Shown here piece after piece: positions 24,063 to 36,094 of a stretch of 64,000 nucleotides of DNA; the stretch's first letter is position 1, and every line of letters starts with the position of its first letter. The translations under genes were made by a program, and so were the position numbers. The DNA is from Eumeta japonica (lineage: Eukaryota > Arthropoda > Insecta > Lepidoptera > Psychidae): assembly GCA_005406025.1 (NCBI GenBank), contig BGZK01000545.1, positions 186,001-250,000 on the forward strand, in the 5' to 3' direction. The notes under the pieces are model-generated. The model saw only the letters and a program-made list of their open reading frames with translations. It ran no database searches and was not told the DNA's origin.

Positions 24063-24147
24063 GTTAAGCGCCTACGTGCATAATTGTAATTTGAACGTAA
24101 GTATATACTGACGTTCGAGTTACAATCATGTAGCGAAACGACACTAC
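24063..24147. ncRNA. microRNA-precursor-like hairpin (candidate)
   Basis: The arm at 24077-24098 (TGCATAATTGTAATTTGAAC, then GT) faces 24111-24132 (ACGTTCGAGTTACAATCATG, then TA). Read as RNA from the plus strand there are 18 Watson-Crick pairs, 3 G:U wobbles and 1 A:C mismatch over 22 positions, with a 12-nt loop AAGTATATACTG. Weaker pairing continues outward (CGCCTAC against GTAGCG). Arm length, wobble-tolerant mismatches and loop size fit an insect pre-miRNA. I cannot match the arms to a known microRNA from memory, and a decayed MITE is an alternative. Strand is uncertain. Confidence 0.35.
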
Positions 24148-24224
24148 ACGTAAAACTCATACAATCAAAAATACCTTTAAGGAACTAAAACCACTCGACA
24201 GTCCTTCCTTAAATCAAAAGTGCT

Positions 24225-24515
24225 TTTATGTTTGTGCGTTATTTAAGCGTAAATAACGCACGTGTCAAATCGCACGTTCTCAGCATTCGAGCACAATTAC
24301 TCCCACTCCCGATCACACCGGAGGCGCCGAAACAACTCGCCGCCGAACGATTAGTACTCGAAATGGCATTAGCGCACTGCGCCCGCGTCATTATGTCATC
24401 TATTTATAAACAAATACGGCGGGGGCCGGCGGACGCGGCGTTGGGCAGCCCTCGAGTACCACTCACGGCCGTAACATTACGTGAAATTAAAATAACTCCG
24501 TAAGTTTGGACGCTC
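24225..24515. promoter_or_regulatory. G+C-rich island 5 (candidate regulatory element)
   Basis: A G+C-rich patch with CTCGCCGCCGAACG and GGCGGGGGCCGGCGGACGCG segments and a TATTTATAAACAAATA stretch near 24400 (forkhead-like TAAACA). The plus-strand frame 24228-24503 lacks any recognised domain. Confidence 0.28.
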
Positions 24516-25398
24516 TCGAACCGAGTACATGATACATCCATCGCGGTCGATCCTTTGTAAGTTAATAGCCCTAGAGAACGGCTACTAAATTTTTAAGAAT
24601 AGTTTCATTTTACGCGTCCTTCAAAACATTTTATTTAGACTCCATTAATTGGTAAAAATTTCATGTATGCCTGAATGTATGGGTGTACATTGTGTAAGCT
24701 CCCTAATTAGGTGCGATTCTCGTATTTAATTTTTGATTCAAGTTCCTTTAGTATGCTATAGGAGGGTTGATCCGTAAAATCATAACGTAACAAAAACGTT
24801 ATGCCCTCCATACGACTCTCTTTTTCTGTCTATCTTGAAATTCATCATTTAGTATCCTTTATATATTATTATGATTCACGCTTTTATATCTAATTTTAAA
24901 TAAGAAAATGTCTTCCCTAAAATATTAAATAAAAGTCTGGTTTTGGTTCTTAGTGTGTATATATTTATATTGAAAAAAAAAACTTCGTTCATGACGAGCG
25001 TCCTACGACCGCAAGTTAATTTTCAATTTCACGTAGGTATAGCCTTTACAGTTAAATTGTATGAGTAACGAACGCGCCATGTGGTTTTATCAATTATCGT
25101 CATTCTTTTGAATAGACAAAATAATATCAAATTTTTGTATTATTTCTACTTATTAAAATTACTTTTTTATTCCAAAAATAATATTGAAACGAAAATAAAT
25201 GAGAACAAATAGTATCACAAAAAAAAAATCTTATGAAGAATATAATAAAGTAAAATATTATTACACAACCGACTGGTCCCAAATATTTACAATCATTTAT
25301 TCATCCCTTCTCTATCACGCTATTTCCCTGTTCAGTTTAAAAAAAAAAGCCTACTTCATAGGGTCGCGATAACGAGGTCAATAAAGTTTAATCACCGT
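24516..25398. other. A+T-rich stretch without a recognised gene
   Basis: Homopolymer A/T runs and scattered short frames only. Confidence 0.5.
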
Positions 25399-25399
25399 T

Positions 25400-25755
25400 A
25401 TCAGGGAATCGACGCTGTTAACGAAATTACAGCGTCAGGTGTGATGATAGCCCCGCGATATCGAGTAGCCCCGGTCAAGCGAACTGATCTCACACGACTC
25501 GCGAACACGGAAGGCTCCGCGGAAGGTGAATTGTTAACGCGTACGTGGTGTTGTACCAAAAAAAAAACAGTCTTCAAACGAAACATCATCGCGTAGAAAA
25601 AAAAATGTGCTACACCTACAAAGGTTGCGGATTGGTCAGCGGCGTTAGTCAGCCCGCTCCGGCGCCCGCCGTTATGGGCATTCGGCCGGTCGCGTGGGTT
25701 ACCAGCTCGGCCCGAGATAGGATGTGGTGGTGCCTGATTAAGTTTTTGGGTTGAT
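25400..25755. promoter_or_regulatory. G+C-rich island 6 with inverted repeat and E-box
   Basis: GACGCTGT at 25411-25418 and its reverse complement ACAGCGTC at 25429-25436 flank a 10-nt A+T-rich spacer. A CAGGTG E-box overlaps the right arm (25436-25441 region). CpG-rich segments follow to 25740. Frames at 25401-25589 (minus) and 25545-25754 (plus) overlap each other and are unsupported. Confidence 0.28.
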
Positions 25756-26380
25756 GACGCATCGCGTTTGTGTTCCCGGATAACTACTCTGAATGAAAGT
25801 TGTTACCTTTGAAACGAGCAAGAGTTGACTTGCATATGGGGTTTTTAGGTTATAAATAAAATCATATCACGCAATTGGTTTTCGTTTAATGTTAGATATC
25901 TAGTGAGCATTTTTTTTTTATGAGGGAACTATGTTTCATAATATTAAAGCGTTATGATAAGAGTATTTTAAGTTAAAAAAAAATGTACAATTTACGTTGG
26001 AAATTTTTCAGCGGACAATGGGAATATCGATTCAAAATTCAGGCACTCAGTTCGGTCCAACAAGTGAAGAAAATCAGTTCGTTAAACACGTTTTCTTAGA
26101 ATGACGTTCAAAGTTTGTCTTCCTGTAGGCCAAGAGATGGTTTTAACCATATCATTCGTTAAAATAATTGACACATTCATTTATTTAATTTGACGAAAAC
26201 CCTTATTAAATGATTCAGCGCTGTACTAAATTAAATGTCATCATTATCACCGAGTAGTGCTTGCTGACTGGTCAGAGCGTTGCTTTTGAAACGTAGAAAA
26301 ATTAGCAAGATAAATTCTGGTTACAATAAGTAATGATCACCAATAAGTTTTATACTTAAATTATATTGAGCACTCGCTCC
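25756..26380. other. A+T-rich stretch without a recognised gene
   Basis: No supported feature. Confidence 0.5.
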
Positions 26381-27150
26381 GTGCTTAGCAGAATACGTGA
26401 AGCAGTGTCACCCAGATGTTATTTTATCACAACTAATAATGTCAACGGACGTCATCAGGCCCAAGCCGTCATGAGCCGGCGTGAACGTCCCAAGATGGCA
26501 GTCAAGAAGTTAACATCAGAATTTACAAAAATTCCAAGGGTGAATAGCAATTACACGAAAAACATGTTTAGCATGAGGTGAAACCCCGAAAATAAGATGA
26601 AGAAATATCTGATATTTAAATATTACCGAAAAAAAAAATTTCAAACAGGTCGATTCGAAGATCCGATCCCGATTGCCATCTCGAAGGAACAGAAACGAGC
26701 CGGAATCGACACCGAGCGAAGGAGCGGCGTGGGCGCGCGCGCAGCCACCGCTGCTCTGCCCTTATTAGGCGTTACGAAATTGTCCAATACACGTGCACAC
26801 TTGTACAACGAACGCGCGGCCGTCACGCCTTATTTGTACAGAAGAAGCGAACAACACTTCAGCGAAAAAAAAATATCGGTATACATGATACGGCGCAGAC
26901 AAATGACTAATTTCGACTGTCGTGCCGACGTGTACGGCTTCTATTGGAGGACGGCACGAGCTGGGACGGACGGGGCGGTTGAAATATGAAGAAAGATGTG
27001 ACGGACAGGCAGACGAATATAAGGATGATTATACTGTTGTGACGCCGTAGATGGCGACAATGATGCGGCCGTGATGTGCCCCACTACGAAATCGCCTTCG
27101 AGAGAGAAGTTGCCCCGGTTGTGGCGCTGCATCTAATTCAAAACCATCAC
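26381..27150. promoter_or_regulatory. G+C-rich island 7 with Pho/YY1-type sites
   Basis: Mixed to G+C-rich DNA with CAAGATGGCAG at 26491 and TAGATGGCGAC at about 27048, both close to the Pho/YY1 motif, and a GTGGGCGCGCGCGCAGCCAC segment near 26730. The 130-codon plus frame (26597-26989) opens with Lys/Tyr-rich sequence and then Arg/Ala-rich residues. A minus frame (26641-26826) overlaps it. No domain is recognised in either, so I do not call a gene. Confidence 0.3.
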
Positions 27151-29895
27151 GTTGCATGTGCGTGCCAACTGCAACAACTCACATTGTCAACGAAAGCGAC
27201 GCAATTTTATTTATCCTAATAGTTGAACCCCGTACATCCAATATATTAGCTGGAATGTGCCAGCAACAATCATAAACACCGCATGCACAACGAACTGTTT
27301 GAATGTCATCAAGAATAATTCTATAACATTGTAGTAAGATAAATTAGAACTACTATGTTGGGGGGTCGTTTTTAGGCGACATAATAATTTTCCGCGTTTC
27401 TTCTTACCCTCGCGTTATATCAGTAATACCTATTGAATAACATATTTAATTTTATCCCTTGGTCAGATAGATCACTTCAGACGCATATCAATTATAGGGC
27501 ATAAAGCGAGTAACGGCGCTGCACAAAACGCCCATACCAGTAACAGTACTGTCAGAGATGTTAGATTTCTATAATATCGCAATCGATAAGCCGTCTCTCT
27601 ACCCAACGTAAAAAGCCTCAAGCAATCAACTTTACCCGAGAATAAAGAGGATAAAACCTGATTGCAGAGAAAAACCAAATTGAACTTGTATCGTTCTCTA
27701 TTCATTAATCAGATTTTTCTATTCATTAGTCAGACAACAATGACGTAAGGCAGCGAATTTTAACCGGTACACTGCGAAGGCTCTAGATTTGGTGCGAAGG
27801 ATTTTACATTATCATTTTACCATTTCAGGCGGAGGTAATTGAATTGCAAAACGATAATGATTTCATAGATATATTCAAGACGGGTATATTACTCTTCGAC
27901 TATAAATGTAGTGAAACAGCTGTTTTCGTCCTGAAATTCTAGAAATAATTTTGTAATATGGAACTTAACTGTCAACATTTTAAGGTGAAAGAACTCTTCG
28001 AGTCTTTTGAGAGCTTCCAGCGCACAATTACTCGGACGTCGCCATGCTTCTATATATATACATATATGTATGTGTGTTGCTTTGAATAGCAACGAAACAG
28101 AAATTCAGAATTTACTAAAACGCATACAGCCTCAAAATCCCATTGATGGATTGGATGTGGTAGTTATTGAGTAAAAGTATGAGGTAGTTTCAAAACATAT
28201 TGTCTCTTTAATTTTGATGCGAAGTATTTTATTTTCTTAATAAATCCTATGTTAAATATATATCAATAAAACAGCTATCAAAATACGTATCATTATATTC
28301 ACAGATAGTCTGACAATAATATCGAATGGTGTAATTAATGTCAAAACGTTGGTGAGTCAGTCACTTGCCAGTATTCCATATAAAACTTGAAAATAAGCTG
28401 GAGCGAGTTGTTGACAGTTTACAGAAGACCACGCCCCATAATGGGCCAAGATTAAATAAAACAAAAAAGCAGCCATATCAATTTTTGTGTAGAAAACGAT
28501 CTAATTGCTTCTAATTTTTATCACGGAACATTCCCCTAATAAATGACGTAAATCATTAAAAGACTCGCACACTGTATACTACAGAACGGCAACTCCTACA
28601 AAATGAAAACGTAAAGTAACGCCTATATCCATTAATAATTACGCGAATTACAATATGTGCATATTTCAACTTTCTCTGTTATATTTTAGCAACTAAAACT
28701 GTAAATAATACATTAATATAATAATAATAGACCCAATTTGTGAAACGATTATGTAGTAAGTTAACAGTTTAAACAATATTATTTATTATTATTATTATAT
28801 CACTAACATAGTAAAGATATAAACGTAAATTACTATTTCGCGCCAATAAATTATTCGCGACATTTCCTGGTTTTATTCTATGCCTGTGGTCCAACTTGGG
28901 CCTCATCAGTGTTTTATATTTGTTTGCTTTTCTTTGTTTTTTTTTCCGATCCCGAAATTTTTTGGAACTTGGTTGTTTCTGCGCTTTCCTCGTTATTTGA
29001 GCTGCTAATGATGAAAATTCATTGATCTCGACCCTTAAAGCGTTTAATGGCCAGAGAATTATCAATTAAGCATCATTGATCCTTTTAAATCTCAACACGG
29101 TTTAGATATGCGAAAACTGTACTTATTTAACTCAATTGGTCTGTAGTTATTCATTGCATAACACTAGTACTTAGTTCTTGTTCATGATTGTCTAAAACAC
29201 TATGAAAAATGGCTGTTTCTCTTTAAGAAGTAATGCGAGTAAATGAATGAATCGATTGTTATTAATATTTATGAAATTACAGTATAAATTTTGTTGTGTT
29301 TTCTCTATATTAGACCTTCTATGATCTGAATTAATTCAGCTTAATTCACCTGCAAACTCTGTTGTTATGTATTAAATAAGTTGGCTATTTTAAGTTCGCA
29401 AAATTTCGAAGTAAATAAAAATTCATAAAACCACGACTGCGCAAATGATATTCCAACTTTATTATTTATTTTATTTTAGTTCCAAAAAGGCATCACGTTT
29501 CAAATTTGAATAACAGAAAATATTAAATACACCACAAATAGATGCGAGAAAATAACTTTTACAACAGTGGTAAATTTCGAGTTGACAGCAATAATACTCT
29601 CCGAGAGAAATGACTGTGATCTAGATAGTCAGACACCAAAATGTCACCCGTAAGAGTTTCCGTTTCCCTTTTTTAAATAAGGAAAATTAAAAAGTTATTC
29701 TTAAAATATCATATCTATATAACTATCATATATCTACAGATGTTTCCAGTGTTTATGCGCACGTAGGTACATAGTTCTGTACTGTTTCTATATTACATGT
29801 TTGTCAGTTTTGTTATCATTTATGTATTCTACATCGAGGTCAAGCATCTAATTCTGAAAACATTAGATACAAAAAAAATCAAGGATTCGTAATAC
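27151..29895. other. long A+T-rich stretch without a recognised gene
   Basis: No gene supported. TA-rich microsatellite near 28040-28070 and ATT repeats near 28777-28800. Short frames are low-complexity. Confidence 0.5.
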
Positions 29896-29899
29896 GTGT

Positions 29900-30120
29900 C
29901 AACCCCGGCTCCGATATTGGACTGGCCACAGCGCGAAAGCCTATATTTCACATAACGTACGACCCATTGTGGCTTAGCCTGTGACAAATTGGCAAAACGT
30001 CACCCGCAATACGGTTACGCTGACAAATAACTTGATTGTATAGCAATATTGTCGCTCTTAACGCTATCAAATTAAACTCAATATTCGCTGCATTATCGCC
30101 GCATTAATTCATTATTTGAT
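29900..30120. promoter_or_regulatory. homeodomain-site patch (weak candidate)
   Basis: More complex sequence than its flanks, ending in GCATTAATTCATTATTTGAT. This contains TAATTCATTA, a palindromic TAAT-NN-ATTA dimer site of paired-class homeodomains. The motif is common by chance in A+T-rich DNA, so weight is low. Confidence 0.15.
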
Positions 30121-32165
30121 ATACAAAATAGAAAAGAAAAAAAAAGGTAAATTTAAATTACTAAATAAAACTATTACATATAATTAGCTAATGAATTAAG
30201 TTTACTTGTGAATGTCCCACAATCGAAATCATATGAAGTCAATGTTTAGCCTGTTTAACAAATATTAAGTACTAAATTATTTTCTCCATGTGTTGTGTTA
30301 TAACATGTAATATCAAATTTATAATGAACATTTATAGACATATTGAAACTGGGTATTGATTAAATAAAAATTACAATCGACAAAGACGTTTGAACATAAA
30401 AATCGGATCAATCTAGATGTACGAGTATATTTTATAATTTCACTGTTTTTATCCCAACATGGGGCCCGTCAGAAATAGTATACTTAGTGCATATCCATGT
30501 TTCGCTGTTAATGGAAACCAACATGATGAGTTTCGTGTGAAACCTGTTTATACGCTTCATATACACCTAGAACAGCTCTACCTGCCCTCGGAGAATGCGT
30601 TTCATCACGAAATTTACCTTCCAGATTAACGAGTTATGCTGCTGAATAAACAACTGCAGTTATGAAAGAAAATGGTACATGACCGTGCTCAAATCTACTA
30701 CCTTCGTACATTAAGAGTCGATTGTCCCTTCCACTGAACTACCAATGTTCATTTAAACGAATATACATTTCTGAGCATCGCATTAATGTTTGTATACGAA
30801 CTTTCGGATCGTTGATATGTTTAGAAGACTGGGGGCAATGTTAGAATAAATATCCCGACTGGTCATACTAGAATTTTTTTCCTAATTCGTTTAAAAGTGA
30901 TCAGATTACATTCATGACGGAATTAAATGAATCTCGTCGACGGTAACGAAATGTCAACAAAAAAAAAAGTAGCATAATATTTTTATAGTCCAACAAAAAA
31001 ACATGCCATATATTGAGGACATGAATCAACTCGCCTGTCGACGCTGGGCGTACAAATCTCAATAACAACAAACAGGGCTGAGCCAGAATACCGAAGAGAT
31101 GAAGTCACCCGGTGTCGTAGAGCAGATAAAAGGATCAGAAGGCGGCAGCAGACGCCGAGGTCGCGTCCACGAGCAATTTACATAATTAAACTATCGACTA
31201 AGTTCAGATTATTGTAATCGCCCCTCATTGTTATTCAAAATATTGGCAAAACAAATGGGTGGTAACATGGGGTTACGAGTAACTGACTGTATAGAGATTA
31301 TAATTCTTGTTAAATTAAAAGTTGATGCAATATGAATAGACTGATAATAGTATTGGTGAGAATGTGTAAAAGAAACAAAGTGAAAAACAATCAAGTGGTG
31401 AAGACAGTTGAAAGACAGACCATTATTATTGATGATCCTGAAACTGTACTATATGAGATCTTTTGTGAATACGGATCATTCTAAACCATTTGGCTTACAA
31501 ACGGAAAAAAGAGCGGTGCTTCTTTATTTTCTAGCTAAGTCGAAAAGTAATTGCTCACGATAATTCTATATATATTGAATTATTAAATATATGTATATTT
31601 TAAATGATTCTTTTGAATCTCTAAGATAAACTTCAAATGACATCGAATCATGACGGACAAAGTATTTATTTTCGATCTTTTAAAACACTTCCTATGTGTT
31701 CAAGATATATAATTCTTTTATCTCGAATATGCATAGCGTATCTCAGACATAAAGTTGAATTTGTTAGTCACAGTAGCACAAAGTCTAAGTTCAAGCCACA
31801 GGCAGGGTCATGCATATAGTTTTTCATCTAACCACAATTGGATCTATTTTGTAGAAGAAATGATGTAATTTATAATTTCGATTACTTATAGAAGTGGAAT
31901 TTTATACAAATATATTAAATAAAATCCTTTAAACCGAATACACCAAACGCAAATTTTGATTTTTATGTTAATATTCAAATCATACACACACGCAAGAATA
32001 TATTATGTAGGAAACTAGGAAAGTTTTGCGATACTACAATAAAAATGTATATTACAGGTTATTATTACTTTATCATATGTTTTCAAAGAATTTCCGATCG
32101 ACTTCCATACAAAAAAAAAAAAACAACACATTGTCTAATCCACATCAAATACCTAATTCACCGCT
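30121..32165. other. A+T-rich stretch without a recognised gene
   Basis: No supported gene. Frames at 31209-31394 and 31637-31819 show no known domain. Confidence 0.5.
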
Positions 32166-32168
32166 TTC

Positions 32169-32900
32169 TCATATGCCAACCAGTTCATCTCCCGGTGATG
32201 AAAATGATTTTATTTTGTAAAACAAAATAAAGCATACCGTGTCAAAATTGAGATGGGAGGGTGACCTATAAATTTGGTAGGAAACGGAGGCACAGACAAG
32301 TAATCGTGGTGAAGCATTAATCCACAAAGGGCTGTGTTCGGACGTTTGCTGCACACAGCAAGCAGTAGAAGCTTCCGACAAACAATTGATAATATACTAT
32401 TCAGCATTGGTGCTTCTTTAATCTCTTGAGGGTACAGAAACCAGATCACCCGTCAAAAAATTCGAATTCAAAAATTCGTCTGTACTTGTCGCTCGCTTCA
32501 TATTCGTAGACGTTGATACATTATGAATGCATCTGGCGGTCGGGCCGCACGGCCCGACTGACCTTCGTTTCTGGATCATACTGATAAATCTACAATTTAT
32601 CGTCCGTGACGACATCATAAACGTACCGAGACGAGGCTGCTTCATAAGTTTGCTATCATGTCACGGCACAATTCTATCCCGCATTAAATTGTGCGGTATC
32701 CGCTTTACGCGAAGATACCCTTATAGAATTACACGCATAGTTCTCGATCAAATCTGCAGTATATGCTGAATATTTTCGAATATAATTCGTATATTCTCTT
32801 GAAGTGAATTTTTCACAACCAGCGCGTTGTCTCCTGTAACAGCTTTCACAGGGCGACCTTTCTTTCTCCACCAAAATTAATCGACTGCGCTTATATTCGA
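32169..32900 (-). mobile_element. mariner-like transposase remnant, most of the coding region, frameshifted
   Basis: Read on the minus strand from about 32876, the translation gives GRPVKAVTGDN then NSLQENIRIIFENIQHILQI, the mariner N-terminal DNA-binding segment ('GRP' linker and following helices). Next come a broken first catalytic block, TDDKL-stop-IYQYDPETK (near 32600), and GLMLHHD around 32303, the second catalytic aspartate block, with the following Asn changed to Tyr. A decayed HPPYSPDLAP block and 'FSSPGDE', which corresponds to the usual FSSPEDA, follow near 32180. At least two stops and several frame changes interrupt it. No intact terminal inverted repeats were found. Confidence 0.75.
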
Positions 32901-33385
32901 TGAACCGGCGGTGGACAGCGCTTTAAAAGGGCTTCAAACGCCATTCAAGCCTTTAAAGTAATTATTCTAGTTTTAATCGACATTTTAAATTCGTACGAAG
33001 TCATCGCGCGAAAATGCTTTATTATAAGCTATTTATTGATACTGATACTTAAACTGATATTTTGCGTGTCGTGGTATCATTCCCAAAAACGGTTGATCGA
33101 GTTTTCAGTTCATAATTTTATTCTGTGGTTGCATTTCAATATTTATTAATAATAGTTTATGTCATATATACATTTAAACGTCAACGTTTAAAATCGTTTC
33201 ACTATAAAATTATTCTAGGGTTTTGATTGAAATATCATCTTTTGACGTATTAACGAAGACTATATCACGTATTTTCTCTACGATCATGTACTAAAAATAT
33301 TGAAAATCAAAATTTTCTTTAAATATACATACACCATACGACGCGAGTGTCACAAAAGATTAATTTGATATTCAATAAAGTAGGC
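32901..33385. other. A+T-rich stretch without a recognised gene
   Basis: The left end, up to about 33000, may contain the unrecognisable N-terminal start of the mariner remnant. Otherwise nothing is seen. Confidence 0.45.
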
Positions 33386-33525
33386 CCGTGCCTGTCCCCG
33401 GTCATGTCACGATCCTAATCCGAAGTCGCTCAACCAACGGGCGTAAGCGCCGCCGTACCGCCGCAGGCGCACGACCTACGGGCTGATGACGGGACTTGGA
33501 TTAGCATTCTGATACGTTATACGAA
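33386..33525. promoter_or_regulatory. G+C-rich island 8 with inverted TAATCC sites
   Basis: CTAATCCgAAGTC (from 33415) and GACTTGGATTAG (to about 33504) form an imperfect inverted repeat of about 12 bp around a CpG-rich core. Each arm contains a TAATCC (33416-33421; 33498-33503 on the other strand), the core recognised by Bicoid/Otx-class (K50) homeodomains. No coding frame. Confidence 0.3.
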
Positions 33526-34785
33526 TCCGAAAGGTTAATCTTGAACCTTTCGAATACGCGTTGACCTTTAAAAAAAACCAAAATTAAGCATTAAGACGGG
33601 GGTCACCTATTTTTTTTTAAAGTTTAAACAGTGAAAACTTAATACACAACGGAGGTTCCAATGCTAACAAAAAATTGCCAAGCAAATATTTCTGGAACGA
33701 GTGACGACATTAAAAATATTCTGCGTAAAGATTTTATGTGATCAACGGCATTAATTTTATTGTCCTCATACAATGCCATCGTTTCTTTTCGAGCAGGATG
33801 TAGGATGTGCAGCACTCACGATACAGCCCTAAGTGATTAGCGGTTAAATACAGTATGAAAGCATCCGGCGCTTAGTTAACGCCAGCGGATAATGCCGAAT
33901 ATATTTGAATCGTTTCCGTGTGGTTTTTTAACTTTTGATATACTTCGAATTCAGTTAAGATGAAGTAGAAAAATGAAATGTTTCGCATTTTTCGTTACCT
34001 TTTCAATCTTCATGTCAAAAGCAAATTAACGAAGTATACTTGTCACGTTTTACATTCCCAGAAAACAGGATACAAGATTGTTTTTTTTTTGTGTAAGATA
34101 AACCATATTAGGCAAACGCAATACATTCTGGATTCCTATATTTTAAACAAGTATCTTAAGTATACTTTCATTACAATTATTATATATATGAAAAAAAAAT
34201 GACATGTAAAGCAATAATCATCCATATACGCAACCAGTTCAAAAGCTATAACAGACATTTTTCAATTTATCTTCAGAATACAATAATATTGTATATGAGT
34301 AGAAACTTATGCATTTCCACCTACTTAATTCCTTTAAATTAAAAAGGCTAAAATAGTCTAAAGACTTTTTCGATGACATATGATTTTCTGAGAATATATA
34401 CACGCTTTAAAATGCGGCATCGCATATTAGAATTTTATATCTAAATTTCATGTGTATTTGTTGTAAATTATAAAAAAGAAAATATTTTGACTATTCCGAA
34501 AACATTGTCTACTAGCCAATCACTTTTTACATTACAAATAAAGATTTTTTATTGGCAACGCTTGCACGTCGATATATTCTACACCCACGACGAAAGTGCG
34601 ATATGACAGTTCGACATACAGAATAGGAAGTTTCCCATAAAATACATATATGGACGCGATATTAGGTATATTTCCGTACACAGTAAAACCAGTATTAAAG
34701 TTGAATATTCATAGTAACACTTAAAAATAAAGACAGGAACTGTCTCTTCGTCTTAAACGTCCGATTCTAATGGAATTCTATGAAT
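33526..34785. other. A+T-rich stretch without a recognised gene
   Basis: Frame at 33978-34202 is low-complexity. No repeat family recognised. Confidence 0.5.
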
Positions 34786-35035
34786 CGAGTCCCGAGAACT
34801 GTCGTGATCGCATGCGTGGGCGCACACACGACATCCACACCCACAACGCACGGTTCAGTACAAAGAGACCACAAAATGGATATGCCGATCGTGACCCGAT
34901 TACGCGGTGATCAGCTCTGGATATGCTTTATAGACTCGTAAATTAATATTTACACAATTTACATGGACGCGATCGCACCACGCTCCGGGACCTAGCGAAT
35001 AAAGTTTGCAGGCCGGCCATACCCATGGGTTTATT
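34786..35035. promoter_or_regulatory. G+C-rich island 9 with Egr-type site
   Basis: Contains GCGTGGGCG at 34814-34822, a full Egr/Stripe consensus, a second CACCCAC core downstream, and GGGTTTATTACGC near 35028. Composition contrasts with the A+T-rich flanks. No gene is seen. Confidence 0.28.
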
Positions 35036-35614
35036 ACGCTGAAAATAATTTCAATATTATACTAATAAAACTGGAAGACGTAACATGCCATGATTTTAAA
35101 TAGATCTTGCAACGACGGTCGTAAAAGCTTCAAGGAGAAGAAATACTACACAGAATATTCATTTTACTAATCACAAAAATGTAAGATAAAGGAAAATATA
35201 ACGATGCATGAAGGTTCAATCGCTATCAATTCATAACTATATATTACGATGTATAATTCCCTTCTCGTGAATTCATCACAAATACAATCGAAGCGTGTAA
35301 ATATGAATAGTACGATATTGTTACCATTTCTGTAACTATTATTTCAAATCTCCTTTTTATCGAGAATTATGCAGTACGAGATGCTTTCAACAATACAATG
35401 GAGTTTTTCGAAGTCATCTAGTTGAATCTGTTATTAATAAATTAATACCGACTCGCCCTTCGATTGTACTTCTGTTGGAATTATCACTCAAACGACGAAA
35501 TCTATAAATCGTCTTTTTTTAAAGAAACAAAAACTATATTATAAATTTTACATTTTCAAACATTTGAAGTTGTTGTACATTAAAATGACAACTTTTCCTC
35601 CCATCAGTATTCTC
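35036..35614. other. A+T-rich stretch without a recognised gene
   Basis: Nothing supported. Confidence 0.5.
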
Positions 35615-36094
35615 AAAAAAAAAAAAAAAAAAATTTGGTTGCCTGTAAAGTCGGTATACGGGCGAAAGTTTTACGTGACAACGACTTTGAATGGTAAAAT
35701 CATTTTAATGTGAATATTCATTCGTATAGTAGGAAGAAGGATGAAATAATAGTAACAATTTAAAACATTTATTTATACAAAGAATTATATTTAAAACATT
35801 AATTTATACAAAGAATCTCGCACTGAATTTCATATTAACAAAATTTTATTTTTACCTTTACACATACATACGTATTTATATACAAATATACATACAATAA
35901 CTTGCAATACATTTGCAAGCTATGCACTAATTCTCTAGTGCTGCGCGCGGCAGACCGATCATAGTTGAGTGGGAGAGACGCAAGGCATTCGGCGGGCTCT
36001 CTCGTTCGGTGACTCATCGTTACGTTACCGAGCGTTACACTTTTCAAAGTGACTCCCAGCCGCAACCTAATTTAAGACGTTGTCACGTCAAAAA
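35615..36094. mobile_element. family B element, copy 2, preceded by poly-A
   Basis: A 19-nt A tract at 35615-35633 leads into AAATTTGGTTGCCTGTAAAG. The copy then matches 13883-14355 almost perfectly and ends GACGTTGTCACGTCAAAAA. Compared with copy 1 it has GCGCGCGG instead of GCGCGCGCGG and a shorter CT repeat (GGGCTCTCTCG). It also has TTTTCAAAGTG instead of TTTTTCATAAGTG. The minus frame 35835-36065 and plus frame 36009-36242 overlap it and are incidental. Confidence 0.82.

Noticed and set aside
26597..26989. 130-codon plus-strand frame in island 7
   Set aside because: Overlaps a long minus frame, changes character abruptly between a Lys-rich start and an Arg/Ala-rich body, and shows no motif.
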